Source of the DNA: Cyprinodon diabolis
Lineage: Eukaryota; Chordata; Actinopteri; Cyprinodontiformes; Cyprinodontidae
Direction of reading: 5' to 3'
Assembly: GCA_030533445.1 (NCBI GenBank)
Contig: JARPUW010000561.1
Location: forward strand, 310,001-374,000
DNA: 64,000 nucleotides
Shown: positions 52,190-64,000 of the stretch, in pieces
How the letters are laid out: each line of letters begins with the position of its first letter
How positions within the stretch are numbered: position 1 is the first letter of the stretch
The notes under the pieces: generated by a model
The model's input: the letters and a program-made list of their open reading frames with translations, nothing else
What the model was told of the DNA's origin: nothing
Databases searched by the model: none
Made by a program: the position numbers and the translations under genes

Positions 52190-54667
52190 AAATCAGAAGT
52201 TGAGGCCAAAACGCTCTTTTCACAGTGAGATAATGCCATTTTGGCCTCTGGAGTTGTAACAGACAAACCATTAATGATACAGCCATGATCTTTTCTGGCA
52301 ATCATCTAGAGCTGACAACTAACAATATAAAGTAGATTTGAGCAGATGTTTTTGGTTCCAAGCTTCAAATCAGAAGTTGAGGCCAAAACGCTCTTTTCAC
52401 AGTGAGATAATGCCATTTTGGCCTCTGGAGTTGTAACAGACAAACCATTAATGATACAGCCATGATCTTTTCTGGCAATCATCTAGAGCTGACAACTAAC
52501 AATATAAAGTAGATTTGAGCAGATGTTTTTGGTTCCAAGCTTCAAATCAGAAGTTGAGGCCAAAACGCTCTTTTCACAGTGAGATAATGCCATTTTGGCC
52601 TCTGGAGTTATAACAGACAAACCATTAATGATACAGCCATGATCTTTTCTGGCAATCATCTAGAGCTGAAAACTAACAATATAAAGTAGATTTGAGCAGA
52701 TGTTTTTGGTTCCAAGCTTCAAATCAGAAGTTGAGGCCAAAACGCTCTTTTCACAGTGAGATAATGCCATTTTGGCCTCTGGAGTTGTAACAGACAAACC
52801 ATTAATGATACAGCCATGATCTTTTCTGGCAATCATCTAGAGCTGAAAACTAACAATATAAAGTAGATTTGAGCAGATGTTTTTGGTTCCAAGCTTCAAA
52901 ACAGAAGTTGAGGCCAAAACGCTCTTTTCACAGTGAGATAATGCAATTTTGGCCTCTGGAGTTGTAACAGACAAACCATTAATGATACAGCCATGATCTT
53001 TTCTGGCAATCATCTAGAGCTGAAAACTAACAATATAAAGTAGATTTGAGCAGATGTTTTTGGTTCCAAGCTTCAAATCAGAAGTTGAGGCCAAAACGCT
53101 CTTTTCACAGTGAGATAATGCCATTTTGGCCTCTGGAGTTGTAACAGACAAACCATTAATGATACAGCCATGATCTTTTCTGGCAATCATCTAGAGCTGA
53201 AAACTAACAATATAAAGTAGATTTGAGCAGATGTTTTTGGTTCCAAGCTTCAAATCAGAAGTTGAGGCCAAAACGCTCTTTTTACAGTGAGATAATGCCA
53301 TTTTGGCCTCTGGAGTAGTAACAGACAAACCATTAATGATACAGCCATTATCTTTTCTGGCAATCATCTACAGCTGAAAACTAACAATATAAAGTAGATT
53401 TGAGCAGATGTTTTTGGTTCCAAGCTTCAAATCAGAAGTTGAGGCCAAAACGCTCTTTTCACAGTGAGATAATGCCATTTTGGCATCTGGAGTTGTAACA
53501 GACAAACCATTAATGATACAGCCATGATCTTTTCTGGCAATCATCTAGAGCTGAAAAATAACAATATAAAGTAGATTTGAGCAGATGTTTTTGGTTCCAA
53601 GCTTCAAATCAGAAGTTGAGGCCAAAACGCTCTTTTCACAGTGAGATAATGCCATTTTGGCCTCTGGAGTTGTAACAGACAAACCATTAATGATACAGCC
53701 ATGATCTTTTCTGGCAATCATCTAGAGCTGAAAACTAACAATATAAAGTAGATTTGAGCAGATGTTTTTGGTTCCAAGCTTCAAATCAGAAGTTGAGGCC
53801 AAAACGCTCTTTTTACAGTGAGATAATGCCATTTTGGCCTCTGGAGTAGTAACAGACAAACCATTAATGATACAGCCATGATCTTTTCTGGCAATCATCT
53901 AGAGCTGAAAACTAACAATATAAAGTAGATTTGAGCAGATGTTTTTGGTTCCAAGCTTCAAATCAGAAGTTGAGGCCAAAACGCTCTTTTCACAGTGAGA
54001 TAATGCCATTTTGGCCTCTGGAGTTGTAACAGACAAACCATTAATGATACAGCCATGATCTTTTCTGGCAATCATCTACCGCTGAAAACTAACAATATAA
54101 AGTAGATTTGAGCAGATGTTTTTGGTTCCAAGCTTCAAATCAGAAGTTGAGGCCAAAACGCTCTTTTTACAGTGAGATAATGCCATTTTGGCCTCTGGAG
54201 TAGTAACAGACAAACCATTAATGATACAGCCATGATCTTTTCTTGCAATCATCTAGAGCTGAAAACTAACAATATAAAGTAGATTTGAGCAGATGTTTTT
54301 GGTTCCAAGCTTCAAATCAGAAGTTGAGGCCAAAACGCTCTTTTCACAGTGAGATAATGCCATTTTGGCCTCTGGAGTTGTAACAGACAAACCATTAATG
54401 ATACAGCCATGATCTTTTCTGGCAATCATCTAGAGCTGAAAACTAACAATATAAAGTAGATTTGAGCAGATGTTTTTGGTTCCAAGCTTCAAAACAGAAG
54501 TTGAGGCCAAAACGCTCTTTTCACAGTGAGATAATGCCATTTTGGCCTCTGGATTTGTAACAGACAAACCATTAATGATACTGCCATGATCTTTTCTGGC
54601 AATCATCTAGAGCTGAAAACTAACAATATAAAGTAGATTTGAGCAGATGTTTTTGGTTCCAAGCTTC
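52190..54667 (+). repeat. Domain 5 HOR, copy 2 (14 monomers)
   Basis: Order M296-M309: H H K K I K Jt L K J N J K and a 4A+92T monomer. It has one N-J dimer, where copy 1 has two, and lacks the Pt S block. M298 has a private p67A, M307 a private change in the CTGGCAATC segment, and M309 p64T. Confidence 0.85.
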
Positions 54668-55552
54668 AAATCAGAAGTTGAGGCCAAAACGCTCTTTTCA
54701 CAGTGAGATAATGCCATTTTGGCCTCTGGAGTTGTAACAGACAAACCATTAATGATACAGCCATGATCTTTTCTGGCAATCATCTAGAGCTGACAACTAA
54801 CAATATAAAGTAGATTTGAGCAGATGTTTTTGGTTCCAAGCTTCAAATCAGAAGTTGAGGCCAAAACGCTCTTTTCACAGTGAGATAATGCCATTTTGGC
54901 CTCTGGAGTTGTAACAGACAAACCATTAATGATACAGCCATGATCTTTTCTGGCAATCATCTAGAGCTGACAACTAACAATATAAAGTAGATTTGAGCAG
55001 ATGTTTTTGGTTCCAAGCTTCAAAACAGAAGTTGAGGCCAAAACGCTCTTTTCACAGTGAGATAATGCCATTTTGGCCTCTGGAGTTGTAACAGACAAAC
55101 CATTAATGATACAGCCATAATCTTTTCTGGCAATCATCTACAGCTAAAAACTAACAATATAAAGTAGATTTGAGCAGATGTTTTTGGTTCCAAGCTTCAA
55201 ATCAGAAGTTGAGGCCAAAACGCTCTTTTCACAGTGAGATAATGCCATTTTGGCCTCTGGAGTTGTAACAGACAAACCATTAATGATATAGCCATGATCT
55301 TTTCTGGCAATCATCTACCGCTGAAAACTAACAATATAAAGTAGATTTGAGCAGATGTTTTTGGTTCCAAGCTTCAAATCAGAAGTTGAGGCCAAAACGC
55401 TCTTTTTACAGTGAGATAATGCCATTTTGGCCTCTGGAGTAGTAACAGACAAACCATTAATGATACAGCCATGATCTTTTCTGGCAATCATCTAGAGCTG
55501 AAAACTAACAATATAAAGTAGATTTGAGCAGATGTTTTTGGTTCCAAGCTTC

Positions 55553-55729
55553 AAAACAGAAGTTGAGGCCAAAACGCTCTTTTCACAGTGAGATAATGCC
55601 ATTTTGGCCTCTAGAGTTGTAACAGACAGACCATTAATGATACTGCCATGATCTTTTCTGGCAATCATCTAGAGCTGAAAACTAACTATATAAAGTAGAT
55701 TTGGGCAGATGTTTTTGGTTCCAAGCTTC
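55553..55729 (+). repeat. Hybrid monomer P/S (M315)
   Basis: 4A, 61A, 77G and 92T (55644) come from type P. 135T (55687) and 152G come from type S. P is followed directly by S elsewhere, so an exchange between 55645 and 55687 removed one monomer's length. Confidence 0.86.
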
Positions 55730-56614
55730 AAATCAGAAGTTCAGGCCAAAACGCTCTTTTCACAGTGAGATAATGCCATTTTGGCCTCTGGAGTTGTAAC
55801 AGACAAACCATTAATGATACAGCCATGATCTTTTCTGGCAATCATCTAGAGCTGAAAACTAACAATATAAAGTAGATTTGAGCAGATGTTTTTGGTTCCA
55901 AGCTTCAAAACAGAAGTTGAGGCCAAAACGCTCTTTTCACAGTGAGATAATGCCATTTTGGCCTCTGGAGTTGTAACAGACAAACCATTAATGATACAGC
56001 CATGATCTTTTCTGGCAATCATCTAGAGCTGAAAACTAACAATATAAAGTAGATTTGAGCAGATGTTTTTGGTTCCAAGCTTCAAAACAGAAGTTGAGGC
56101 CAAAACGCTCTTTTCACAGTGAGATAATGCAATTTTGGCCTCTGGAGTTGTAACAGACAAACCATTAATGATACAGCCATGATCTTTTCTGGCAATCATC
56201 TAGAGCTGAAAACTAACAATATAAAGTAGATTTGAGCAGATGTTTTTGGTTCCAAGCTTCAAATCAGAAGTTGAGGCCAAAACGCTCTTTTCACAGTGAG
56301 ATAATGCCATTTTGGCCTCTGGAGTTGTAACAGACAAACCATTAATGATACAGCCATGATCTTTTCTGGCAATCATCTACAGCTGAAAACTAACAATATA
56401 AAGTAGATTTGAGCAGATGTTTTTGGTTCCAAGCTTCAAATCAGAAGTTGAGGCCAAAACGCTCTTTTTACAGTGAGATAATGCCATTTTGGCCTCTGGA
56501 GTAGTAACAGACAAACCATTAATGATACAGCCATGATCTTTTCTGGCAATCATCTAGAGCTGAAAACTATCAATACAAAGTAGATTTGAGCAGATGTTTT
56601 TGGTTCCAAGCTTC

Positions 56615-56791
56615 AAATCAGAAGTTGAGGCCAAAACGCTCTTTTCACAGTGAGATAATGCCATTTTGGCCTCTGGAGTAGTAACAGACAAACCATTAAT
56701 GATACAGCCATGATCTTTTCTGGCAATCATCTACCGCTGAAAACTAACAATATAAAGTAGATTTGAGCAGATGTTTTTGGTTCCAAGCTTC
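56615..56791 (+). repeat. Possible hybrid monomer with 66A and N right part (M321)
   Basis: 66A is a marker of J, Z, R and S, while 120C+121C mark type N, which elsewhere has 66T. The combination is unique in the window and sits between two J monomers, so transfer of 66A from a J neighbour is the simple explanation. A single parallel substitution cannot be excluded. Confidence 0.65.
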
Positions 56792-56968
56792 AAATCAGAA
56801 GTTGAGGCCAAAACGCTCTTTTTACAGTGAGATAATGCCATTTTGGCCTCTGGAGTAGTAACAGACAAACCATTAATGATACAGCCATGATCTTTTCTGG
56901 CAATCATCTAGAGCTGAAAACTAACAATAAAAAGTAGATTTGAGCAGATGTTTTTGGTTCCAAGCTTC

Positions 56969-57499
56969 AAAACAGAAGTTGAGGCCAAAACGCTCTTTTC
57001 ACAGTGAGATAATGCCATTTTGGCCTCTAGAGTTGTAACAGACAGTCCATTAATGATACTGCCATGATCTTTTCTGGCAATCATCTAGAGCTGAAAACTA
57101 ACAATATAAAGTAGATTTGAGCAGATGTTTTTGGTTCCAAGCTTCAAATCAGAAGTTGAGGCCAAAACGCTCTTTTCACAGTGAGATAATGCCATTTTGG
57201 CCTCTGGAGTAGTAACAGACAAACCATTAATGATACAGCCATGATCTTTTCTGGCAATCATCTAGAGCTGAAAACTAACTATATAAAGTAGATTTGGGCA
57301 GATGTTTTTGGTTCCAAGCTTCAAATCAGAAGTTGAGGCCAAAACGCTCTTTTCACAGTGAGATAATGCCATTTTGGCATCTGGAGTTGTAACAGACAAA
57401 CCATTAATGATACAGCCATGATCTTTTCTGGCAATCATCTAGAGCTGAAAACTAACAATATAAAGTAGATTTGAGCAGATGTTTTTGGTTCCAAGCTTC
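56969..57499 (+). repeat. Pt S L trimer, first copy (531 bp)
   Basis: Three monomers, M323-M325, followed directly by a second set of the same types. The L here lacks 130A, otherwise always present in complete L monomers, which suggests its right part was replaced by consensus during the event. Confidence 0.85.
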
Positions 57500-58030
57500 A
57501 AAACAGAAGTTGAGGCCAAAACGCTCTTTTCACAGTGAGATAATGCCATTTTGGCCTCTAGAGTTGTAACAGACAGTCCATTAATGATACTGCCATGATC
57601 TTTTCTGGCAATCATCTAGAGCTGAAAACTAACAATATAAAGTAGATTTGAGCATATGTTTTTGGTTCCAAGCTTCAAATCAGAAGTTGAGGCCAAAACG
57701 CTCTTTTCACAGTGAGATAATGCCATTTTGGCCTCTGGAGTAGTAACAGACAAACCATTAATGATACAGCCATGATCTTTTCTGGCAATCATCTAGAGCT
57801 GAAAACTAACTATATAAAGTAGATTTGGGCAGATGTTTTTGGTTCCAAGCTTCAAATCAGAAGTTGAGGCCAAAACGCTCTTTTCACAGTGAGATAATGC
57901 CATTTTGGCATCTGGAGTTGTAACAGACAAACCATTAATGATACAGCCATGATCTTTTCTGGCAATCATCTAGAGCTGAAAAATAACAATATAAAGTAGA
58001 TTTGAGCAGATGTTTTTGGTTCCAAGCTTC
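57500..58030 (+). repeat. Pt S L trimer, second copy (531 bp)
   Basis: M326-M328 repeat the preceding 531 bp. M326 has one private change (GAGCATATG) and M328 has the full L signature with 57A and 130A. It is one of the shortest multi-monomer duplications in the window. Confidence 0.85.
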
Positions 58031-58738
58031 AAATCAGAAGTTGAGGCCAAAACGCTCTTTTCACAGTGAGATAATGCCATTTTGGCCTCTGGAGTTGTAA
58101 CAGACAAACCATTAATGATACAGCCATGATCTTTTCTGGCAATCATCTAGAGCTGAAAACTAACAATATAAAGTAGATTTGAGCAGATGTTTTTGGTTCC
58201 AAGCTTCAAATCAGAAGTTGAGGCCAAAACGCTCTTTTTACAGTGAGATAATGCCATTTTGGCCTCTGGAGTAGTAACAGACAAACCATTAATGATACAG
58301 CCATGATCTTTTCTGGCAATCATCTAGAGCTGAAAACTAACAATATAAAGTAGATTTGAGCAGATGTTTTTGGTTCCAAGCTTCAAATCAGAAGTTGAGG
58401 CCAAAACGCTCTTTTCACAGTGAGATAATGCCATTTTGGCCTCTGGAGTTGTAACAGACAAACCATTAATGATACAGCCATGATCTTTTCTGGCAATCAT
58501 CTAGAGCTGAAAACTAACAATATAAAGTAGATTTGAGCAGATGTTTTTGGTTCCAAGCTTCAAAACAGAAGTTGAGGCCAAAACGCTCTTTTCACAGTGA
58601 GATAATGCCATTTTAGCCTCTGGAGTTGTAACAGACAAACCATTAATGATACTGCCATGATCTTTTCTGGCAATCATCTAGAGCTGAAAACTAACAATAT
58701 AAAGTAGATTTGAGCAGATGTTTTTGGTTCCAAGCTTC

Positions 58739-61700
58739 AAATCAGAAGTTGAGGCCAAAACGCTCTTTTCACAGTGAGATAATGCCATTTTGGCCTCTGG
58801 AGTTGTAACAGACAAACCATTAATGATACAGCCATGATCTTTTCTGGCAATCATCTAGAGCTGACAACTAACAATATAAAGTAGATTTGAGCAGATGTTT
58901 TTGGTTCCAAGCTTCAAATCAGAAGTTGAGGCCAAAACGCTCTTTTCACAGTGAGATAATGCCATTTTGGCCTCTGGAGTTGTAACAGACAAACCATTAA
59001 TGATACAGCCATGATCTTTTCTGGCAATCATCTAGAGCTGACAACTAACAATATAAAGTAGATTTGAGCAGATGTTTTTGGTTCCAAGCTTCAAATCAGA
59101 AGTTGAGGCCAAAACGCTCTTTTCACAGTGAGATAATGCCATTTTGGCCTCTGGAGTTGTAACAGACAAACCATTAATGATACAGCCATGATCTTTTCTG
59201 GCAATCATCTAGAGCTGAAAACTAACAATATAAAGTAGATTTGAGCAGATGTTTTTGGTTCCAAGCTTCAAATCAGAAGTTGAGGCCAAAACGCTCTTTT
59301 CACAGTGAGATAATGCCATTTTGGCCTCTGGAGTTGTAACAGACAAACCATTAATGATACAGCCATGATCTTTTCTGGCAATCATCTAGAGCTGAAAACT
59401 AACAATATAAAGTAGATTTGAGCAGATGTTTTTGGTTCCAAGCTTCAAAACAGAAGTTGAGGCCAAAACGCTCTTTTCACAGTGACATAATGCAATTTTG
59501 GCCTCTGGAGTTGTAACAGACAAACCATTAATGATACAGCCATGATCTTTTCTGGCAATCATCTAGAGCTGAAAACTAACAATATAAAGTAGATTTGAGC
59601 AGATGTTTTTGGTTCCAAGCTTCAAATCAGAAGTTGAGGCCAAAACGCTCTTTTCACAGTGAGATAATGCCATTTTGGCCTCTGGAGTTGTAACAGACAA
59701 ACCATTAATGATACAGCCATGATCTTTTCTGGCAATCATCTAGAGCTGAAAACTAACAATATAAAGTAGATTTGAGCAGATGTTTTTGGTTCCAAGCTTC
59801 AAATCAGAAGTTGAGGCCAAAACGCTCTTTTCACAGTGAGATAATGCCATTTTGGCCTCTGGAGTTGTAACAGACAAACCATTAATGATACAGCCATGAT
59901 CTTTTCTGGCAATCATCTAGAGCTGAAAACTAACAATATAAAGTAGATTTGAGCAGATGTTTTTGGTTCCAAGCTTCAAATCAGAAGTTGAGGCCAAAAC
60001 GCTCTTTTCACAGTGAGATAATGCCATTTTGGCCTCTGGAGTTGTAACAGACAAACCATTAATGATACAGCCATGATCTTTTCTGGCAATCATCTAGAGC
60101 TGAAAACTAACAATATAAAGTAGATTTGAGCAGATGTTTTTGGTTCCAAGCTTCAAAACAGAAGTTGAGGCCAAAACGCTCTTTTCACAGTGAGATAATG
60201 CAATTTTGGCCTCTGGAGTTGTAACAGACAAACCATTAATGATACAGCCATGATCTTTTCTGGCAATCATCTAGAGCTGAAAACTAACAATATAAAGTAG
60301 ATTTGAGCAGATGTTTTTGGTTCCAAGCTTCAAATCAGAAGTTGAGGCCAAAACGCTCTTTTCACAGTGAGATAATGCCATTTTGGCCTCTGGAGTTGTA
60401 ACAGACAAACCATTAATGATACAGCCATGATCTTTTCTGGCAATCATCTAGAGCTGAAAACTAACAATATAAAGTAGATTTGAGCAGATGTTTTTGGTTC
60501 CAAGCTTCAAATCAGAAGTTGAGGCCAAAACGCTCTTTTTACAGTGAGATAATGCCATTTTGGCCTCTGGAGTAGTAACAGACAAACCATTAATGATACA
60601 GCCATTATCTTTTCTGGCAATCATCTACAGCTGAAAACTAACAATATAAAGTAGATTTGAGCAGATGTTTTTGGTTCCAAGCTTCAAATCAGAAGTTGAG
60701 GCCAAAACGCTCTTTTCACAGTGAGATAATGCCATTTTGGCATCTGGAGTTGTAACAGACAAACCATTAATGATACAGCCATGATCTTTTCTGGCAATCA
60801 TCTAGAGCTGAAAAATAACAATATAAAGTAGATTTGAGCAGATGTTTTTGGTTCCAAGCTTCAAATCAGAAGTTGAGGCCAAAACGCTCTTTTCACAGTG
60901 AGATAATGCCATTTTGGCCTCTGGAGTTGTAACAGACAAACCATTAATGATACAGCCATGATCTTTTCTGGCAATCATCTAGAGCTGAAAACTAACAATA
61001 TAAAGTAGATTTGAGCAGATGTTTTTGGTTCCAAGCTTCAAATCAGAAGTTGAGGCCAAAACGCTCTTTTTACAGTGAGATAATGCCATTTTGGCCTCTG
61101 GAGTAGTAACAGACAAACCATTAATGATACAGCCATGATCTTTTCTGGCAATCATCTAGAGCTGAAAACTAACAATATAAAGTAGATTTGAGCAGATGTT
61201 TTTGGTTCCAAGCTTCAAATCAGAAGTTGAGGCCAAAACGCTCTTTTCACAGTGAGATAATGCCATTTTGGCCTCTGGAGTTGTAACAGACAAACCATTA
61301 ATGATACAGCCATGATCTTTTCTGGCAATCATCTACCGCTGAAAACTAACAATATAAAGTAGATTTGAGCAGATGTTTTTGGTTCCAAGCTTCAAATCAG
61401 AAGTTGAGGCCAAAACGCTCTTTTTACAGTGAGATAATGCCATTTTGGCCTCTGGAGTAGTAACAGACAAACCATTAATGATACAGCCATGATCTTTTCT
61501 GGCAATCATCTAGAGCTGAAAACTAACAATATAAAGTAGATTTGAGCAGATGTTTTTGGTTCCAAGCTTCAAATCAGAAGTTGAGGCCAAAACGCTCTTT
61601 TCACAGTGAGATAATGCCATTTTGGCCTCTGGAGTTGTAACAGACAAACCATTAATGATACAGCCATGATCTTTTCTGGCAATCATCTACCGCTGAAAAC

Positions 61701-62809
61701 TAACAATATAAAGTAGATTTGAGCAGATGTTTTTGGTTCCAAGCTTCAAATCAGAAGTTGAGGCCAAAACGCTCTTTTTACAGTGAGATAATGCCATTTT
61801 GGCCTCTGGAGTAGTAACAGACAAACCATTAATGATACAGCCATGATCTTTTCTGGCAATCATCTAGAGCTGAAAACTAACAATATAAAGTAGATTTGAG
61901 CAGATGTTTTTGGTTCCAAGCTTCAAAACAGAAGTTGAGGCCAAAACGCTCTTTTCACAGTGAGATAATGCCATTTTGGCCTCTAGAGTTGTAACAGACA
62001 GTCCATTAATGATACTGCCATGATCTTTTCTGGCAATCATCTAGAGCTGAAAACTAACAATATAAAGTAGATTTGAGCAGATGTTTTTGGTTCCAAGCTT
62101 CAAATCAGAAGTTGAGGCCAAAACGCTCTTTTCACAGTGAGATAATGCCATTTTGGCCTCTGGAGTAGTAACAGACAAACCATTAATGATACAGCCATGA
62201 TCTTTTCTGGCAATCATCTAGAGCTGAAAACTAACTATATAAAGTAGATTTGGGCAGATGTTTTTGGTTCCAAGCTTCAAATCAGAAGTTGAGGCCAAAA
62301 CGCTCTTTTCACAGTGAGATAATGCCATTTTGGCATCTGGAGTTGTAACAGACAAACCATTAATGATACAGCCATGATCTTTTCTGGCAATCATCTAGAG
62401 CTGAAAAATAACAATATAAAGTAGATTTGAGCAGATGTTTTTGGTTCCAAGCTTCAAATCAGAAGTTGAGGCCAAAACGCTCTTTTCACAGTGAGATAAT
62501 GCCATTTTGGCCTCTGGAGTTGTAACAGACAAACCATTAATGATACAGCCATGATCTTTTCTGGCAATCATCTAGAGCTGAAAACTAACAATATAAAGTA
62601 GATTTGAGCAGATGTTTTTGGTTCCAAGCTTCAAATCAGAAGTTGAGGCCAAAACGCTCTTTTTACAGTGAGATAATGCCATTTTGGCCTCTGGAGTAGT
62701 AACAGACAAACCATTAATGATACAGCCATGATCTTTTCTGGCAATCATCTAGAGCTGAAAACTAACAATATAAAGTAGATTTGAGCAGATGTTTTTGGTT
62801 CCAAGCTTC
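58739..62809 (+). repeat. Domain 5 HOR, copy 4 (23 monomers, 4071 bp)
   Basis: Order M333-M355: H H K K I' K K K I K Jt L K J N J N J Pt S L K J. This equals M30-M50 (5130-8846) in Domain 1 plus one extra N-J dimer. The shared I' monomer with 40C and 48A occurs only at M13, M34 and M337 in the window. Confidence 0.9.
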
Positions 62810-64000
62810 AAATCAGAAGTTGAGGCCAAAACGCTCTTTTCACAGTGAGATAATGCCATTTTGGCCTCTGGAGTTGTAACAGACAAACCATTAATGATAC
62901 AGCCATGATCTTTTCTGGCAATCATCTAGAGCTGACAACTAACAATATAAAGTAGATTTGAGCAGATGTTTTTGGTTCCAAGCTTCAAATCAGAAGTTGA
63001 GGCCAAAACGCTCTTTTCACAGTGAGATAATGCCATTTTGGCCTCTGGAGTTGTAACAGACAAACCATTAATGATACAGCCATGATCTTTTCTGGCAATC
63101 ATCTAGAGCTGACAACTAACAATATAAAGTAGATTTGAGCAGATGTTTTTGGTTCCAAGCTTCAAATCAGAAGTTGAGGCCAAAACGCTCTTTTCACAGT
63201 GAGATAATGCCATTTTGGCCTCTGGAGTTGTAACAGACAAACCATTAATGATACAGCCATGATCTTTTCTGGCAATCATCTAGAGCTGAAAACTAACAAT
63301 ATAAAGTAGATTTGAGCAGATGTTTTTGGTTCCAAGCTTCAAATCAGAAGTTGAGGCCAAAACGCTCTTTTCACAGTGAGATAATGCCATTTTGGCCTCT
63401 GGAGTTGTAACAGACAAACCATTAATGATACAGCCATGATCTTTTCTGGCAATCATCTAGAGCTGAAAACTAACAATATAAAGTAGATTTGAGCAGATGT
63501 TTTTGGTTCCAAGCTTCAAAACAGAAGTTGAGGCCAAAACGCTCTTTTCACAGTGAGATAATGCAATTTTGGCCTCTGGAGTTGTAACAGACAAACCATT
63601 AATGATACAGCCATGATCTTTTCTGGCAATCATCTAGAGCTGAAAACTAACAATATAAAGTAGATTTGAGCAGATGTTTTTGGTTCCAAGCTTCAAATCA
63701 GAAGTTGAGGCCAAAACGCTCTTTTCACAGTGAGATAATGCCATTTTGGCCTCTGGAGTTGTAACAGACAAACCATTAATGATACAGCCATGATCTTTTC
63801 TGGCAATCATCTAGAGCTGAAAACTAACAATATAAAGTAGATTTGAGCAGATGTTTTTGGTTCCAAGCTTCAAATCAGAAGTTGAGGCCAAAACGCTCTT
63901 TTTACAGTGAGATAATGCCATTTTGGCCTCTGGAGTAGTAACAGACAAACCATTAATGATACAGCCATTATCTTTTCTGGCAATCATCTACAGCTGAAAA
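62810..64000 (+). repeat. Domain 5 HOR, copy 5 (cut by window end)
   Basis: Order M356-M362: H H K K I K Jt, the same start as copies 1 and 2. The last monomer (63872-64000) has only its first 129 bases and already shows 32T, 66A, 98T and 120C of type Jt. The array clearly continues. Confidence 0.9.

Larger units (their letters stand above)
54668..58738 (+). repeat. Domain 5 HOR, copy 3 (23 monomers, most disturbed)
   Basis: Order M310-M332: H H F-like(120C), N, J, P/S hybrid, K, F, I, O, J, N with 66A, J, Pt S L Pt S L K J K and a 4A+92T monomer. This copy has the most private changes in the window: 98A and a G-to-A in GCTGAAAAC in M312, 91T in M313, 13C in M316, changes in the TATA segment of M320 and M322, GAGCATATG in M326, 54A in M332. 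It contains two hybrids and a 3-monomer tandem duplication. Confidence 0.82.
1..64000 (+). repeat. 177-bp satellite array, whole window (361 monomers plus partial)
   Basis: The sequence repeats every 177 bp from the first to the last base, with every copy in the same orientation. I counted 361 full monomers and one 129-bp partial. The arithmetic closes: 361 x 177 minus 13 two-base deletions gives 63871, the base before the last partial monomer. Most monomers differ from the consensus at none to about six positions. The consensus is about 38% G+C with a single CpG (p23-24). Each monomer carries a HindIII site (p171-176). All six reading frames are closed in each consensus monomer, so no stretch of the window encodes a long protein. 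No unique or mobile DNA interrupts it. Arrays of this kind are known from eukaryotic centromeres and heterochromatin; assignment to a centromere is inference. Confidence 0.99.

Noticed and set aside
1..64000. A repetitive protein gene, since 177 is divisible by 3 and any open frame would continue
   Set aside because: All six frames hold a stop in the consensus. On the plus strand stops lie at p12, p37 and p68 (one in each frame). On the minus strand, p117 closes the only frame that is otherwise open for 58 codons. No long ORF can arise.
1..64000. CRISPR array or iteron-type origin
   Set aside because: The whole 177-bp period is conserved, so there are no alternating short repeats and unique spacers. 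The size and extent do not suit plasmid iterons.
1..64000. CENP-B box in the monomer
   Set aside because: I looked for TTCG followed by the A and CGGG of the box on both strands. The consensus has one CpG (AACGCTC) and nothing resembling the motif.
1..64000. Transposon or retroelement insertion
   Set aside because: The period continues without a break and the length account closes exactly with 13 two-base deletions, leaving no room for an insert.
1..64000. Naming the family or species (for example known 170-180 bp plant, fish or mammalian satellites)
   Set aside because: Size alone is not diagnostic, since many unrelated satellites have 170-180 bp. I did not recognise the sequence as alpha satellite or as the Arabidopsis 178-bp repeat, and a database search is needed.
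1..64000. tRNA, rRNA or other RNA gene
   Set aside because: No cloverleaf, box A/B pair or rRNA-like stretch seen. The only stem is the dyad, and nothing shows it is an RNA gene.

Overview
The whole 64 kb window is one uninterrupted, single-orientation satellite DNA array. The monomer is 177 bp, about 38% G+C, and close to nucleosome-repeat size. Counting from the first base, I find 361 complete monomers plus a final 129-bp partial one, and the array runs off both ends. I see no gene, RNA gene, transposon, CRISPR array or unique sequence. A pure tandem array of this size with higher-order repeat (HOR) structure points to eukaryotic heterochromatin, most plausibly centromeric or pericentromeric. 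I do not recognise the family and cannot name the organism.

Monomer numbering: M1 starts at base 1 (AAATCAGAAG) and each monomer ends in AAGCTTC, so 'pN' is position N within a monomer. Variants relative to the consensus are combined into types. K = consensus. A = 62T. B = 22T+32T+120C. D = B-like with p92-93 deleted (a few copies keep 120G). E = 24A+32T (E' adds 66A). F = 4A. G = 4A+59A. H = 127C. I = 4A+48A (I' adds 40C; I'' adds 165A+169T). J = 32T+66A (Jc adds 120C; Jt adds 98T+120C). L = 57A+130A. N = 120C+121C. O = 120C. P = 4A+61A+77G+92T (Pt adds 78T; P0 lacks 77G). R = 66A+134A+135T+152G+165T (JR adds 32T). S = 66A+135T+152G. T = 61T+120C. U = 33C+97C. V = 64C+97C. W = 101T. X = 58A+101A. 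Z = 66A (Zc adds 120C).

Layout by HOR. Domain 1 (1-11322) holds a 35-monomer HOR, seen first as a 21-monomer deleted copy, then complete, then as an 8-monomer stub. Domain 2 (11323-18040) holds a near-identical tandem duplication of 15 monomers. Domain 3 (18041-35209) is a 16-monomer HOR (S T G K JR R U V H K Jc L K J B B) whose copies vary from 11 to 26 monomers, because a 9-monomer block inside it is itself duplicated and because crossovers removed or added monomers. Domain 4 (35210-45817) has another 16-monomer HOR (B I D E' P Z G J K I B D E P0 Z W), two copies in tandem and a third after a 10-monomer insert. Domain 5 (45818-64000) has HOR copies that begin with an H-H pair and vary between 14 and 23 monomers. 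Its fourth copy has the same type order as a segment of Domain 1 about 53.6 kb away, apart from one extra N-J dimer.

The length register is strict. Only 13 of 361 monomers differ in length, all by exactly 2 bp, and only two different deletions account for them. Several single monomers are clear left/right hybrids of two types, marking unequal-crossover or conversion junctions. Every monomer carries an inverted repeat (10-bp arms, 27-nt loop) in its first third. That dyad, and the nested HOR history, are the signals most worth a second look.
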